A stretch of 64,000 bases of DNA from Myxococcales bacterium (GTDB lineage Bacteria; Myxococcota_A; Polyangia; Polyangiales; JADJMO01): contig JADJMO010000002.1 in the NCBI GenBank assembly GCA_016709545.1, positions 248,001 to 312,000 of the forward strand, read 5' to 3'. Position 1 is the first letter of the stretch. Every line of letters begins with the position of its first letter. The translations under genes and the position numbers were made by a program. A model generated the notes under the pieces. That model worked only from the letters and a program-made list of their open reading frames with translations, made no database searches and was not told the DNA's origin. This document shows positions 47,623 to 57,999 of this stretch, in pieces.

Positions 47623-48501
47623 ATGACCGCCCAGCTCATCGACGGGAAAGCCATCGCCGAGGTCGTCCGCCGCGAGGTCGCCGCCGGCGTCGCTGCGTTC
47701 AAGGAGAAGCACGGGCGCGTCCCCGGCCTGCACGTGATCCTCGCTGGCGAAGACCCGGCGTCGGCGGTCTACGTGCGCAACAAGGAGAAGGCGGCCAAGG
47801 AGGTCGGCATGGCGGGCGAGGTGCATCGGCTGCCCGCCACCGTGTCGCGCGAGGAGCTCCTCGATCGCATCCGCGTGCTCCGCGAGGACCGCTCGGTCGA
47901 CGGCATCCTCGTCCAGCTCCCGCTGCCCAAGGGCCTCCCCGAGGACGAGATCCTCGACGCCGTCCCCGCCGACAAGGACGTCGACGGCTTCCACCCGCTC
48001 AACGCCGGCCTGCTCGCCTCCGGCCGCCCGGGCGGCATGGTCCCGTGCACGCCGTTCGGCAGCATGCGCCTCATCGACGAGGCGGCCAAGAGCATCCCTG
48101 GCTTCTCCCTCGTCGGCGCGCACGCGGTCGTCGTCGGTCGCAGCAACATCGTCGGCAAGCCGATGGCGCAGCTGCTCCTCGCGCGCCACGCCACGGTCAC
48201 CATCGCGCACTCGCGCACCAAGGATCTCGCCGCGATCTGCCGCCAGGCCGACGTGCTCGTGGTCGCCGTGGGCAGGGCCGATCTCGTCGGCAAGGACCAC
48301 GTCAAGCCGGGCGCGATCGTCATCGACGTCGGCATGAACCGCCGCGACGTCGATGGAAAGTCCAAGCTCTGTGGCGACGTCGACTTCGCGGGCGCCTCCA
48401 CCGTCGCGGGCGCGATCACCCCGGTGCCGGGCGGCGTCGGCCCGATGACCATCGCCATGCTGCTCGCCAACACCCTGAAGGCCGCCGAGCGCCACGGATG
48501 A
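47623..48501 (+). CDS. folD: Methylene-THF dehydrogenase / cyclohydrolase (bifunctional)
   Basis: A 292-residue enzyme of one-carbon metabolism that makes 10-formyl-THF through methylene- and methenyl-THF with NADP. Family marks are [17 protein letters not shown] (the YxxxK-type catalytic region near residue 52), [31 protein letters not shown] and [11 protein letters not shown], the nucleotide-binding signature (about residue 165), plus [12 protein letters not shown] near the end. Complete and normal length. The kinase gene begins 4 bp downstream at GTG 48506. Confidence 0.97.
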   Translation: MTAQLIDGKAIAEVVRREVAAGVAAFKEKHGRVPGLHVILAGEDPASAVYVRNKEKAAKEVGMAGEVHRLPATVSREELLDRIRVLREDRSVDGILVQLPLPKGLPEDEILDAVPADKDVDGFHPLNAGLLASGRPGGMVPCTPFGSMRLIDEAAKSIPGFSLVGAHAVVVGRSNIVGKPMAQLLLARHATVTIAHSRTKDLAAICRQADVLVVAVGRADLVGKDHVKPGAIVIDVGMNRRDVDGKSKLCGDVDFAGASTVAGAITPVPGGVGPMTIAMLLANTLKAAERHG

Positions 48502-48505
48502 CCGC

Positions 48506-50818
<2,313 letters not shown>

Positions 50819-50827
50819 TCACTTGTG

Positions 50828-50850
50828 GCGCCCCCTTTCACTTGGGGCGC
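50828..50850. terminator. Hairpin at the convergent kinase/VWA-gene ends
   Basis: GCGCCCC (50828) pairs with GGGGCGC (ending 50850) across a nine-base loop. The stem overlaps the stop of the VWA lipoprotein on minus and follows the kinase stop on plus. Possible shared terminator without a T-run. Confidence 0.4.
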
Positions 50851-52004
50851 AGGGTGGCGCACCCGATCTCGATGTCGACCTTGCCGGCGCCGTCGGCCGA
50901 CAGCGCCTTGCACGTCGCGGGGCAGGTGAGCACGCGCGTCGGCTTCCCGGGCGGCGGGACGTCGTAGTACCAGCCCCCCGCGGGCCCGCACTTGTCCGCA
51001 CGCTCGACGTAGGGGAGCGTCGTCACGCTCCCCCCGCTCGTCACGCGAACGTTCACCTTGTCGTAGTCCGCGCCCACCCCGGCCGGCACGAGGTACTCGC
51101 ACGGCAACGCGGTCCCGCGGATGGCCAGCAGCGCGGAGAGGAACGCCTTCTCGACGTCGCTGCCGGTCGACTTGATCACGAACGCGGGCGCGCCGTTGCC
51201 CGCCTTCGAGATGGTGTCGAGGTTGGTCGCCGCGCCCTTGCCGAGGTCGGCGTCGGACATCACACCGATGACGTAGGTGCGAATCGGCGGCGACTCCGCG
51301 CGCGCCTTGGCCGCGAACGCCGCGATGCCGTCCGCGTCGAGCGGCGCGCACGCCGTCGGCAGTCCGTCGGTCGCGAGCACCACCGACACCACGTGCCCCG
51401 GGTGGGCGGTCTGGAACGCGCGCGCGTACTGCAGCGCCCCCGCCAGCGCCGGGCCCGTCGGGGTGTCGGTGAACGGATCGTGGAGCAACAGCGAGGTGGC
51501 GATGCTCGAGCCGACGCCGGGCAGCGCGGCGATGGGGACGTCGGCCTTCGCGTAGTCGCCCACCGCGCACGAGGACTTGCCGTCCGAGAAGAACCCTGCG
51601 CGCCCGAAATACCCCAGACCCGCCGCGATCCCCGCGGCCGCAGGATCGGCGAGGAAGCTCTTGAACGCTCCCTTGATGGCCGTCCACTTGGTCGTGCCGC
51701 TCCCGGTGGTCTCCTTCATCGAGCCGGACTGGTCGAGCATGAAGAACAGATCGAGCGGTACCGGCGTCGCGCTGGTGGTGCTCGAGGCGCACTTGGCGTC
51801 GGCCGCGCCAGCGTCCCCACTGGGCGCGGGGTCGAGCCCCTCGCCGACGTCGAAGCTCTCTCCCGCGTCGTCCGCCGGCGGGTCGAAGGCCCGCGCGTCG
51901 CGCCCGCCATCCTCGGCGAGCTCGTCGCGTTCGTTCCCGACGTTGTGCGGGGCGCACCCGAGGGCGGTCAGGACGAGGGTGGTGACGAGCAGGGGACGGA
52001 GCAT
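50838..52004 (-). CDS. VWA-domain lipoprotein
   Basis: A 388-residue lipoprotein (LLVTTLVLTALGC) with a long Asp/Glu/Ala/Gly-rich linker, then a von Willebrand A domain (about residues 88-300). The MIDAS metal site starts DLFFMLDQSGSM, followed by GPALAGALQYA and VVLATDGLPTAC. VWA domains bind proteins or metals at the cell surface. The C-terminal part has Cys pairs (CEYLVPAG, KCGPAGG, CPATCKAL). It is on the minus strand just downstream of parB, but separated by a hairpin. ATG 52004 is chosen because it begins the signal. Confidence 0.85.
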   Translation of the reverse strand: MLRPLLVTTLVLTALGCAPHNVGNERDELAEDGGRDARAFDPPADDAGESFDVGEGLDPAPSGDAGAADAKCASSTTSATPVPLDLFFMLDQSGSMKETTGSGTTKWTAIKGAFKSFLADPAAAGIAAGLGYFGRAGFFSDGKSSCAVGDYAKADVPIAALPGVGSSIATSLLLHDPFTDTPTGPALAGALQYARAFQTAHPGHVVSVVLATDGLPTACAPLDADGIAAFAAKARAESPPIRTYVIGVMSDADLGKGAATNLDTISKAGNGAPAFVIKSTGSDVEKAFLSALLAIRGTALPCEYLVPAGVGADYDKVNVRVTSGGSVTTLPYVERADKCGPAGGWYYDVPPPGKPTRVLTCPATCKALSADGAGKVDIEIGCATLRPK

Positions 52005-52058
52005 GCGCTCCGCTCTGCACAAGCCGATCCGATCGCGAATCGCCGACGATCTCCCGCG

Positions 52059-52081
52059 GCGTTGCGCGAGTCGCGCAACGC
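52059..52081 (-). terminator. Hairpin after parB
   Basis: GCGTTGCGCG (52059) pairs perfectly with CGCGCAACGC (ending 52081) over a three-base loop. It lies 18 bp past the parB stop on the same strand. There is no T-run, so it could also be an operator for the VWA lipoprotein gene, whose start is 55 bp further on. Confidence 0.5.
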
Positions 52082-52098
52082 GCTGCGCAACCCGCCCT

Positions 52099-52986
52099 TC
52101 ACTTGACGAGCAGCTTGTCGAGCACGCCGTCGAGCACGTCGAGGGTGGCGTAGTGGATGGCGATCTCGCCCTTGTTGCCCTGGTCGCGCACCTCGCAGCG
52201 GGTGCCGAGGGCCTGCGAGAGGCGACGCTCGAGGTCCTTGACCGAGGCGCTCTTCGGCGTGGGCTCGGCGGCCGGCTTGCCGCCCTTGGCCGCCTTGGCG
52301 AGCTGCTCGGCCTGGCGCACCGAGAGCCGGCCGCGCACGACCTTCTCGGCGACGCGGGCCATCTCGGCCTCGTCGGGGATCGAGAGCAGCGCGCGCGCGT
52401 GGCCCTCGGTGAGCTCGCCCTTGATCACGCGCTCGCGCACGTTCACCGGCAAGCGCAGCAGGCGCAGCGCGTTGGCGATCGTCGTGCGGTCCTTGCCGAG
52501 CCGCTCGGCGAGCCGCTCCTGCGTGTAGCCGTGCTCCTTCACCAGGCGCTGCAGCGCCTCGGCGAGCTCGATCGGGTTCAGGTCCTCTCGCTGGACGTTC
52601 TCGATCATCGCGAGCTCGAAGGCCGCGACGGGCGAGACGTCCTTGACGACGACGATGACGTCCTTGAGCCCCGCCCGCTGTGAGGCCCGCCAGCGACGCT
52701 CGCCGGCGATGAGCTCGTAGCGATCCATGCCCGGCGCCGCCGTGCCCGGCACCTTGCGCACGACGAGCGGCTCGATGAGCCCGACCTCGCGGATGGACTG
52801 CGTCAACTCCTCGAGCGCCGGCTCGTCGAAGTGCTGGCGCGGCTGCCCCTTCATCGGGGTGATGCGCTCGATCGGGCAGAGGAACACCGACTTGTCGGCG
52901 AAGCCGGCGGGCACCTTCTCCTTGGCCACGGGCAGGAGCGCGTCGAGGCCACGACCCAGCGCGCGGCGGGGTTCCTTCTCGCTCAC
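52099..52986 (-). CDS. parB: Chromosome partitioning protein ParB
   Basis: A 295-residue CTP-dependent DNA clamp that loads at parS near the replication origin. The N-terminal domain has the Box I and CTP-binding motifs (IAGERRWRASQRAG, ENVQREDLNPIE), then the helix-turn-helix (YTQERLAERLGKDRTTIANALRLL) and a C-terminal dimer region after a Lys-rich linker. GTG 52986 overlaps the parA stop (GTGA), so they are one operon. No standard parS (GTTTCACGTGAAAC-like) is visible in this window. Confidence 0.96.
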   Translation of the reverse strand: MSEKEPRRALGRGLDALLPVAKEKVPAGFADKSVFLCPIERITPMKGQPRQHFDEPALEELTQSIREVGLIEPLVVRKVPGTAAPGMDRYELIAGERRWRASQRAGLKDVIVVVKDVSPVAAFELAMIENVQREDLNPIELAEALQRLVKEHGYTQERLAERLGKDRTTIANALRLLRLPVNVRERVIKGELTEGHARALLSIPDEAEMARVAEKVVRGRLSVRQAEQLAKAAKGGKPAAEPTPKSASVKDLERRLSQALGTRCEVRDQGNKGEIAIHYATLDVLDGVLDKLLVK

Positions 52987-53783
52987 TTGCGGCTCTCCTT
53001 GCGCTTCTTGCCGGCACGGCGATCGAGGAACTCGCGCGCGAGGGCGAGGTAGGCCTCGGCGCCCTTGCTCTTGGCGTCGTAGAGGAGGATCGGCAGGCCG
53101 TGCGACGGCGCCTCGGAGAGGCGGATGTTGCGCGGCACCACCGCGTCGTACACCGAGAAGTGCTTCTTCACCTCGTCGCTCACCTGGTGCGCGAGGTTGT
53201 TGCGCGGGTCGAACATGGTGAGCACGACGCCGTCCACCTCGAGGTCGGCGTTGAGCCCGTTGCGCACGCGGTCGATCGTATCCATGAGGTAGGTCAGGCC
53301 CTCGAGCGCGTAGAACTCGCACTGGAGCGGCACGAGCACGCTGTGCGCGGCCACGAGCGCGTTGAGCGTGAGCAGCCCGAGCGAGGGCGGGCAGTCGATG
53401 ATCACCTGGCGGTACGGCACGCCACGCGTGAACGCCTCGTCGAGCACCCGCGCGAGGCGCGAGGCGCGATCGGCCTCGTCGACCAGCTCGATCTCCGCGG
53501 CGACCAGGTCTTGCTTGGCCGGCAACACGGTGAGGTGCGGGACCTTGGTCTCGACCACCACGTCCTCGAGGTGCATGCCGGCGATCAAGCAGTCGTAGAC
53601 CGAGCGCTCGATGCTGCGCGGAGGCACGCCGACGCCGCTCGAGGCGTTGCCCTGCGGGTCCATGTCGACCAGCAGCGTGGATTGCTCGGCGACGGCGAGA
53701 GAGGCCGCAAGGTTCACCGCGGTCGTCGTCTTGCCGACGCCGCCCTTCTGGTTGACCACCGCGACGATCGAACGCGCTGACAT
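52983..53783 (-). CDS. parA: Chromosome partitioning ATPase ParA
   Basis: A 266-residue ParA/Soj ATPase that drives segregation of ParB-parS complexes. The deviant Walker A KGGVGKTT with the signature lysine is near residue 18, Walker A' LLVDMDPQGN near 42, and the ATPase core VIIDCPPSLGLLTLNALVA near 120. ATG 53783 begins MSARSIVAVVNQKGG, the normal family start; a longer in-frame start of 31 residues has no support. It is directly upstream of parB. This operon usually lies near the origin, so the window may be in the origin-proximal part of the chromosome. Confidence 0.96.
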   Translation of the reverse strand: MSARSIVAVVNQKGGVGKTTTAVNLAASLAVAEQSTLLVDMDPQGNASSGVGVPPRSIERSVYDCLIAGMHLEDVVVETKVPHLTVLPAKQDLVAAEIELVDEADRASRLARVLDEAFTRGVPYRQVIIDCPPSLGLLTLNALVAAHSVLVPLQCEFYALEGLTYLMDTIDRVRNGLNADLEVDGVVLTMFDPRNNLAHQVSDEVKKHFSVYDAVVPRNIRLSEAPSHGLPILLYDAKSKGAEAYLALAREFLDRRAGKKRKESRK

Positions 53784-53828
53784 GGACCGCCGGGGGTATC
53801 GCGCAAACCCACGAGGGGCAAGCTGCCT

Positions 53829-53876
53829 TTGTCGCTCCCGGACCTTGCCTGTCCGGTCCTCCACTCCGAGCAACAC
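53829..53876. repeat. Diverged member of the 54.3-kb hairpin repeat
   Basis: This segment (TCGCTCCCGG ... CTCCACTCC) is a changed copy of the two repeats at 54.29-54.39 kb. Its core CCGGAC (53841) pairs with GTCCGG, forming a hairpin over a seven-base loop. It lies in the divergent space upstream of parA. Confidence 0.5.
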
Positions 53877-53934
53877 TTTTCTTGGCTGTCGAACCTACCT
53901 TGTGAGAGTGTGTGCGCAGATGTAGGTGAGAACG

Positions 53935-54099
53935 ATGTCGAGCCGAAAAACACGCCAGATCATGCACGAGACCCTGATGGGAGCAGCCCCCCAGCTCGGC
54001 ACCGCGCGCATCCTCGAAGCCTGGTTCCGGCCGGCCCCCACCTCCGAAGTCTCCGCCACGGTCCTCGCGTTCACGCCTCGGACGCGCCCCACCCTCTAG
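53935..54099 (+). CDS. Small unknown protein, 54 residues
   Basis: ATG 53935 is preceded by AGGTGAG at ideal distance, and the frame codes MSSRKTRQIMHETLMGAA and then ARILEAWFRPAPTSEV before stopping at 54097-54099. Basic N-terminus, amphipathic middle, no signal. The codon use is GC-rich like its neighbours. No similar family is known to me. A second small gene follows 35 bp downstream, and then repeats and a strong terminator, so the pair looks like a real small transcription unit, divergent from parA. Confidence 0.55.
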   Translation: MSSRKTRQIMHETLMGAAPQLGTARILEAWFRPAPTSEVSATVLAFTPRTRPTL

Positions 54100-54133
54100 C
54101 CCGCTCGCTCGCCAAGAAAGGTCGACCTCTCCC

Positions 54134-54286
54134 ATGCGTCCTCTCACCTACTACCGCAACTTCGAAGAGTTCGAGCGCGAGGAGCTGAAGTCCTCCTCCA
54201 AGATCGGGTTCTCGCTCGACGACCTCATCGAGGAGACCTCGTTCGACGGTGAGCTCGAGTTCGACACCCTCGACGACGAGGACTGA
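54134..54286 (+). CDS. Small acidic unknown protein, 50 residues
   Basis: ATG 54134 begins MRPLTYYRNFEEFEREEL, an aromatic-acidic amphipathic start, then SSSKIGFSLDDLIEETSFDG and an acidic end (DTLDDED). Highly acidic, no signal, no cysteine, and unlike a random frame it has a balanced hydrophobic pattern. Function unknown; a small adaptor or regulator is possible, and I noted that it looks like some peptide leader sequences, but nothing proves that. It lies 34 bp after the first small ORF and before the repeats and terminator. Confidence 0.55.
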   Translation: MRPLTYYRNFEEFEREELKSSSKIGFSLDDLIEETSFDGELEFDTLDDED

Positions 54287-54291
54287 GCTCA

Positions 54292-54386
54292 GTCTCTGCG
54301 TCGCTCCCGGGCCGTCCCTGTCCGGCCCTCCGCTCCGACGGTGTCTCTGCGTCGCTCCCGGGCCGTCCCCGTCCGGCCCTCCGCTC
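54292..54386. repeat. Two 45-bp direct repeats with internal hairpins
   Basis: The block that begins GTCTCTGCGTCGCTCCCGGG occurs at 54292 and 54342, a 50-bp period, with only small differences. Each contains GGGCCG paired with CGGCCC, a stem of six over an eight-base loop. A diverged third copy is at 53829-53876. They lie between the small acidic ORF and its terminator. Confidence 0.8.
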
Positions 54387-54432
54387 CTGTCTGCGTCACG
54401 GTTCCGCTTAGCTTCGTCTCTGCCACGTCCCC

Positions 54433-54474
54433 CGACACCCGCTGGGTCGCCTCCCCGCGGGTGTCGCCTTTTTT
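54433..54474 (+). terminator. Rho-independent terminator
   Basis: CGACACCCGC (54433-54442) pairs perfectly with GCGGGTGTCG (54457-54466) over a 14-base loop, and a run of six T follows at 54469-54474. This is the strongest intrinsic terminator in the window. It ends the transcript of the two small ORFs and separates it from the M3 peptidase gene. Confidence 0.9.
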
Positions 54475-54515
54475 GTCTGGTCGCTCCCGCGCCTCCGCCT
54501 AGTGTCGCGGGACGC

Positions 54516-56523
54516 ATGTCGAACGCCGCGAGCCCCCTCGAGAACGTCGCCCACCCCCTGCCCTTCGACCGCTATCGCGCCGAGGACGTCGAGCCGGTGA
54601 CCGACGCCTTGCTCGCCGACGCGGAGGCCAAGAAGTCGGCCCTCGCGAGCACCACCGAGCTCACCTGGGCGACCACCCTCGGCGCGCTCGAGGCGATGAC
54701 CGAGCGGCTCGACGACGCGCTCGGCATCGTCTCGCACCTCGAGTCCCGTCGCCACCACCGACGCCCTGCGCAAGGCCTACAACGAGATCCAGCCGCGCAT
54801 CAGCGCGTTCTACAGCAGCATCGCGCTCGACGCGGGGCTCTACCGCGTGCTGCACGCCTACGCGGCGACCGACGAGGCGAAGGCGCTCGACCCGCTGCGC
54901 AAGCGGCTGCTCGACAAGACCCTGGCCGACTTCCGCCGCGCGGGCGCCGAGCTCGACGAGGCTGGCAAGGAGCGCCTCGCCGCGATCGACGTGGAGCTCG
55001 CCGAGATCACCCTCAAGTACTCGCAGAACGTCCTCGACGCGACCAACGCCTTCGAGCTCGTGGTGGAGGACGAGGCGCGCGTGGCCGGGCTCCCGCCGTC
55101 GGCCAAGCAAGCGGCCCGGGAGAGCGCCGAGCGCGCGGGCAAGCCGGGATGGCGCTTCACGCTGCAGGCCCCGAGCTACGTCCCGGCGATCAGCCACCTC
55201 GACGACCGCGCGCTCCGCGAGCAGCTGTATCGCGGGTTCATCCGCCGCGCGACCGTGGCGCCGTGGGACAACCGCCCGATCGTCCGCCGCGTGCTCGCCC
55301 TCCGTCGCGAGAAGGCCCGCCTGCTCGGGTTCGCGAACTTCGCCGATCTGGTGCTCGAGGATCGCATGGCCAAGCGTGGCGCCGACGCGCGCGCGTTCGT
55401 CCAGCGCCTGCACGCCCGCACGACGGCCGCGTTCGCCGCGGAGAACGCGGCGCTCGCCCAGTTCGCTGGCCAGACGGAGCTCGCGCCCTGGGACGTGCCC
55501 TACTGGGCCGAGAAGCAGCGCAAGGCGCTCTACGATCTCGACGACGAGGCCCTCAAGCCGTACTTCCCGCTCGAGGCCGCGCTCGGGGGCGCGTTCGCCA
55601 TCGCCGAGCGCCTGTACGGCGTGCGCATCGAGGCCGCCCCGGACCTGCCCACGTGGAATCCGACCGTGCGGCCCTACCGCCTCAGCGAGGGCGACCGCGA
55701 GCTCGCCGCGTTCTACGTCGACGCGTTCCCCCGCGAGGACAAGCGCGGCGGCGCGTGGATGCACGGCCTGCTCACAGCCCACGCGCGGCGTCCGCACGCC
55801 GTCGAGGCCCTCGTGCTCAACGCCACGCCGCCCACCGCCGACGCGCCGGCGCTGCTCGATCACCGCGAGGTCGAGACCCTGTTCCACGAGCTCGGGCACC
55901 TCCTCCACCACGCGCTCTCCGAGGTGCCGCTGCGCTCGCTCGCGGGCACGAGCGTGGCCTGGGACTTCGTCGAGCTGCCTTCGCAGATCATGGAGAACTG
56001 GTGCTGGGAGCCCGAGGCGCTCGCCCTCTTCGCGCGACACCACGCGACGAACGAGCCGCTGCCGGCCTCGCTCCTCGACCGCATGCGACGCGCGCGCAAC
56101 TTCCGCTCCGCCAACTTCATGATGCGCCAGCTCGGGTTCGCCGAGGTCGATCTGGCCCTGCACGTCGACTACGACCCGGCGTCCGACGTCGATCCGTTCG
56201 CGTTCGCGCGGCCGATCCAGGAGGCGCACTCGCCGGTGCCGCTGCTCCCCGAACACGGGCTGCTCGCCTCGTTCGACCACCTGTTCGGCGGCGCGGTCGG
56301 CTACGCCGCGGGCTACTACTCGTACAAGTGGGCCGAGGCTCTCGACGCCGACGCCTTCGGTCGGTTCAAGGACGAGGGCATCCTCTCGGCCAAGACCGGC
56401 GCCGCGTTCCGCAAGGAGATCCTCGCGCGCGGCGACGCCGCCGATCCCGCGGAGCTGTTCCGCAACTTCCGTGGTCGGGACCTCGACCCGGAGGCCCTGC
56501 TCGTGCGCAGCGGCCTCGCCTGA
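54516..56523 (+). pseudogene. M3 family metallopeptidase (oligopeptidase-type), one frameshift
   Basis: A zinc oligopeptidase of about 669 residues. The main frame has TLFHELGHLLHHAL, the M3 HExxH motif, near residue 457 of the joined protein, and the C-terminal YKWAEALDADAF region of the family. The N-terminal frame, from ATG 54516, reads normally to SHLES, then shifts at a run of three C (54745-54747) that has one extra base; the next codons give VATTDALRKAYNEIQPR in the other frame, which belongs to the same protein. Probably a sequencing or assembly error, since the rest is complete. Confidence 0.8.
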
Positions 56524-56537
56524 GGGCCAAAAAGAAG

Positions 56538-56567
56538 CGAGGGCTCCTCCGCGAAGAGGAGCCCTCG
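56538..56567 (-). terminator. Bidirectional hairpin terminator
   Basis: CGAGGGCTCCTC (56538) pairs perfectly, 12 bp, with GAGGAGCCCTCG (ending 56567) over a six-base loop. On the minus side it is followed by CTTCTTTTTGG, so it ends the Cys-rich lipoprotein gene. It also lies 14 bp past the M3 gene stop on plus, but without a T-run there. Confidence 0.8.
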
Positions 56568-56583
56568 ACACGACCGCGTCAGC

Positions 56584-57840
56584 TCACTTGGGGCAAGCCG
56601 TACCGCGCACGCAGAGCGCGTGCTTGTGGCCCGGGAGCGCCGGGCAGCAGGTCGCGCCCTCGCCGCCACCGGCGACGAAGGTGGTGCAGTCCGCGCACGG
56701 GCACGTGGTGCAGGCCGGCGCGACGCCGTAGACCTTGCACGCGCCGTTCACGCACATCTCGTTGTCGTTGCAGCTGCGACCGCACTCGCCGCAGGCCGTG
56801 TTGTCCTTGGTGAGGTCGTAGCAGCCAGCGTTGCCGCCGCCAGGGCCACCGCCGAAGGCGCAGCGCGTGGTGCCGGTGGGACAAGCGGGCGGGGTGCCGC
56901 CGGTCGACGCCACGCACTTGCCGGAGACGCAGGTCTGACCCGTGCCGCAGACGGTGCCGCACGCACCGCAGGCGTTGGGCGAGCTGTTGGTGTTGAGGCA
57001 GGTGCGACCGCCGCCGAACGTGCAGGCGGTCAGGCCGGGCTTGCAGGCGCAGGTGCCGGTGCCGTCGCAGTAGTCACGGTCGCTGCACTGCACGCCACAG
57101 CCGGTCTTGCCGCAGAACCGGGCGTTCTCGAGGGTGTCTGCGCAGGTCGCGCCGCCACCACCACCACCGGTCGCGCAGACCGAGGTGCCGGTCGGGCACG
57201 AGCAAGCGCTGCCCGAGCAGACGCCCCAGGTGCCGCAGGTCTTGCCACAGCCGCCGCAGTTCCGCGGATCCTTGCTGGTGTCGACGCAGAGCGCGGGGGT
57301 GCCGCAGCTCGTGCCGGGCGTGGCGCAGCCGCAGACGCCGGAGGTGCAGGTGCCGAGAGCACCGCAGCTCTTGCCACACGCGCCGCAGTTGGCGGCGTCG
57401 CTCGTGGGATCGACGCACTTGCTGCCGCAGATGATCTGGCCGGTGGGACACGCGCACACGCCCGCGGTGCAGGTGCCGCCGGTCGGACACGCCTTGGCGC
57501 ACGCGCCGCAGTTGCCGAGGTCCTTGGTCAGGTCGACGCAGGCCGCTCCACAGACGGAGAGGCCAGTGGGACACCCGCCGTCGACGGGGGTGATGACGTC
57601 CGCACCGGTGTCGGTCGGAGGTGTGCCGGTGTCGGTGGGCGTGCCGGTGTCGACGGGTGTGCCCGTGTCGACCGGGGTCGCCGAGTCTCCACCGCCGCCC
57701 GTGTCGTCGGTCGATCCATCCGTGGTGCCGTCCTCGGTGCCGGTGTCGTCCGAGATCGTGACGTCTTCCTTGCCACCACACCCCACGAGCGCCCCGACCA
57801 GCACGAGCACGAGGCTCGGATTCCCAAGCAAGTTCCGCAT
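56584..57840 (-). CDS. Cysteine-rich lipoprotein with tandem Cys repeats
   Basis: A 418-residue lipoprotein (LVLVLVGALVGCGG) starting at ATG 57840, preceded by GGAGG at good distance. An Asp/Thr linker contains VDTGTPVDTGTPTDTG repeats. The mature part has about seven repeats with patterns NCGACxxxC and C-x-CPTG, for example NCGACAKACPTGGTCTAGVCAC. Such disulfide-rich repeats are common on myxobacterial surfaces and may bind ligands, but no function is known. A palindrome lies in its leader at 57865-57883, and a strong terminator ends the gene. Confidence 0.85.
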   Translation of the reverse strand: MRNLLGNPSLVLVLVGALVGCGGKEDVTISDDTGTEDGTTDGSTDDTGGGGDSATPVDTGTPVDTGTPTDTGTPPTDTGADVITPVDGGCPTGLSVCGAACVDLTKDLGNCGACAKACPTGGTCTAGVCACPTGQIICGSKCVDPTSDAANCGACGKSCGALGTCTSGVCGCATPGTSCGTPALCVDTSKDPRNCGGCGKTCGTWGVCSGSACSCPTGTSVCATGGGGGGATCADTLENARFCGKTGCGVQCSDRDYCDGTGTCACKPGLTACTFGGGRTCLNTNSSPNACGACGTVCGTGQTCVSGKCVASTGGTPPACPTGTTRCAFGGGPGGGNAGCYDLTKDNTACGECGRSCNDNEMCVNGACKVYGVAPACTTCPCADCTTFVAGGGEGATCCPALPGHKHALCVRGTACPK

Positions 57841-57864
57841 GTCAAATCCTCCAAAGGCGGATCT

Positions 57865-57883
57865 TCTCCGGGAATCCCGGAGA
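57865..57883. promoter_or_regulatory. 8-bp palindrome upstream of the Cys-rich lipoprotein
   Basis: TCTCCGGGAATCCCGGAGA is a perfect inverted repeat with a three-base centre. It lies 25 bp upstream of the minus-strand start at 57840, in the divergent space before the histidine kinase gene. An operator or a leader hairpin are both possible. Confidence 0.5.
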
Positions 57884-57999
57884 TGTCCAATTCCTGTGCC
57901 CCCAGCGTGAAAAATCAGGCAGGCGAAATGACTTGGCGCAGGGGGACTCCTCCCCACATCGGCGCCTTCAGTTTCGTCCAGTCGGGCCGTCGATCGGAC

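Noticed and set aside
53829..54188. A 119-residue plus-strand ORF overlapping the two small ORFs
   Set aside because: Its composition is out of frame with the good ribosome site and Pro/His/Arg-rich; the two small frames are better supported.
52000..54300. parS site near parAB
   Set aside because: I looked for the usual GTTTCACGTGAAAC or the CCACGTGG variants and found none; the window may simply not include it.
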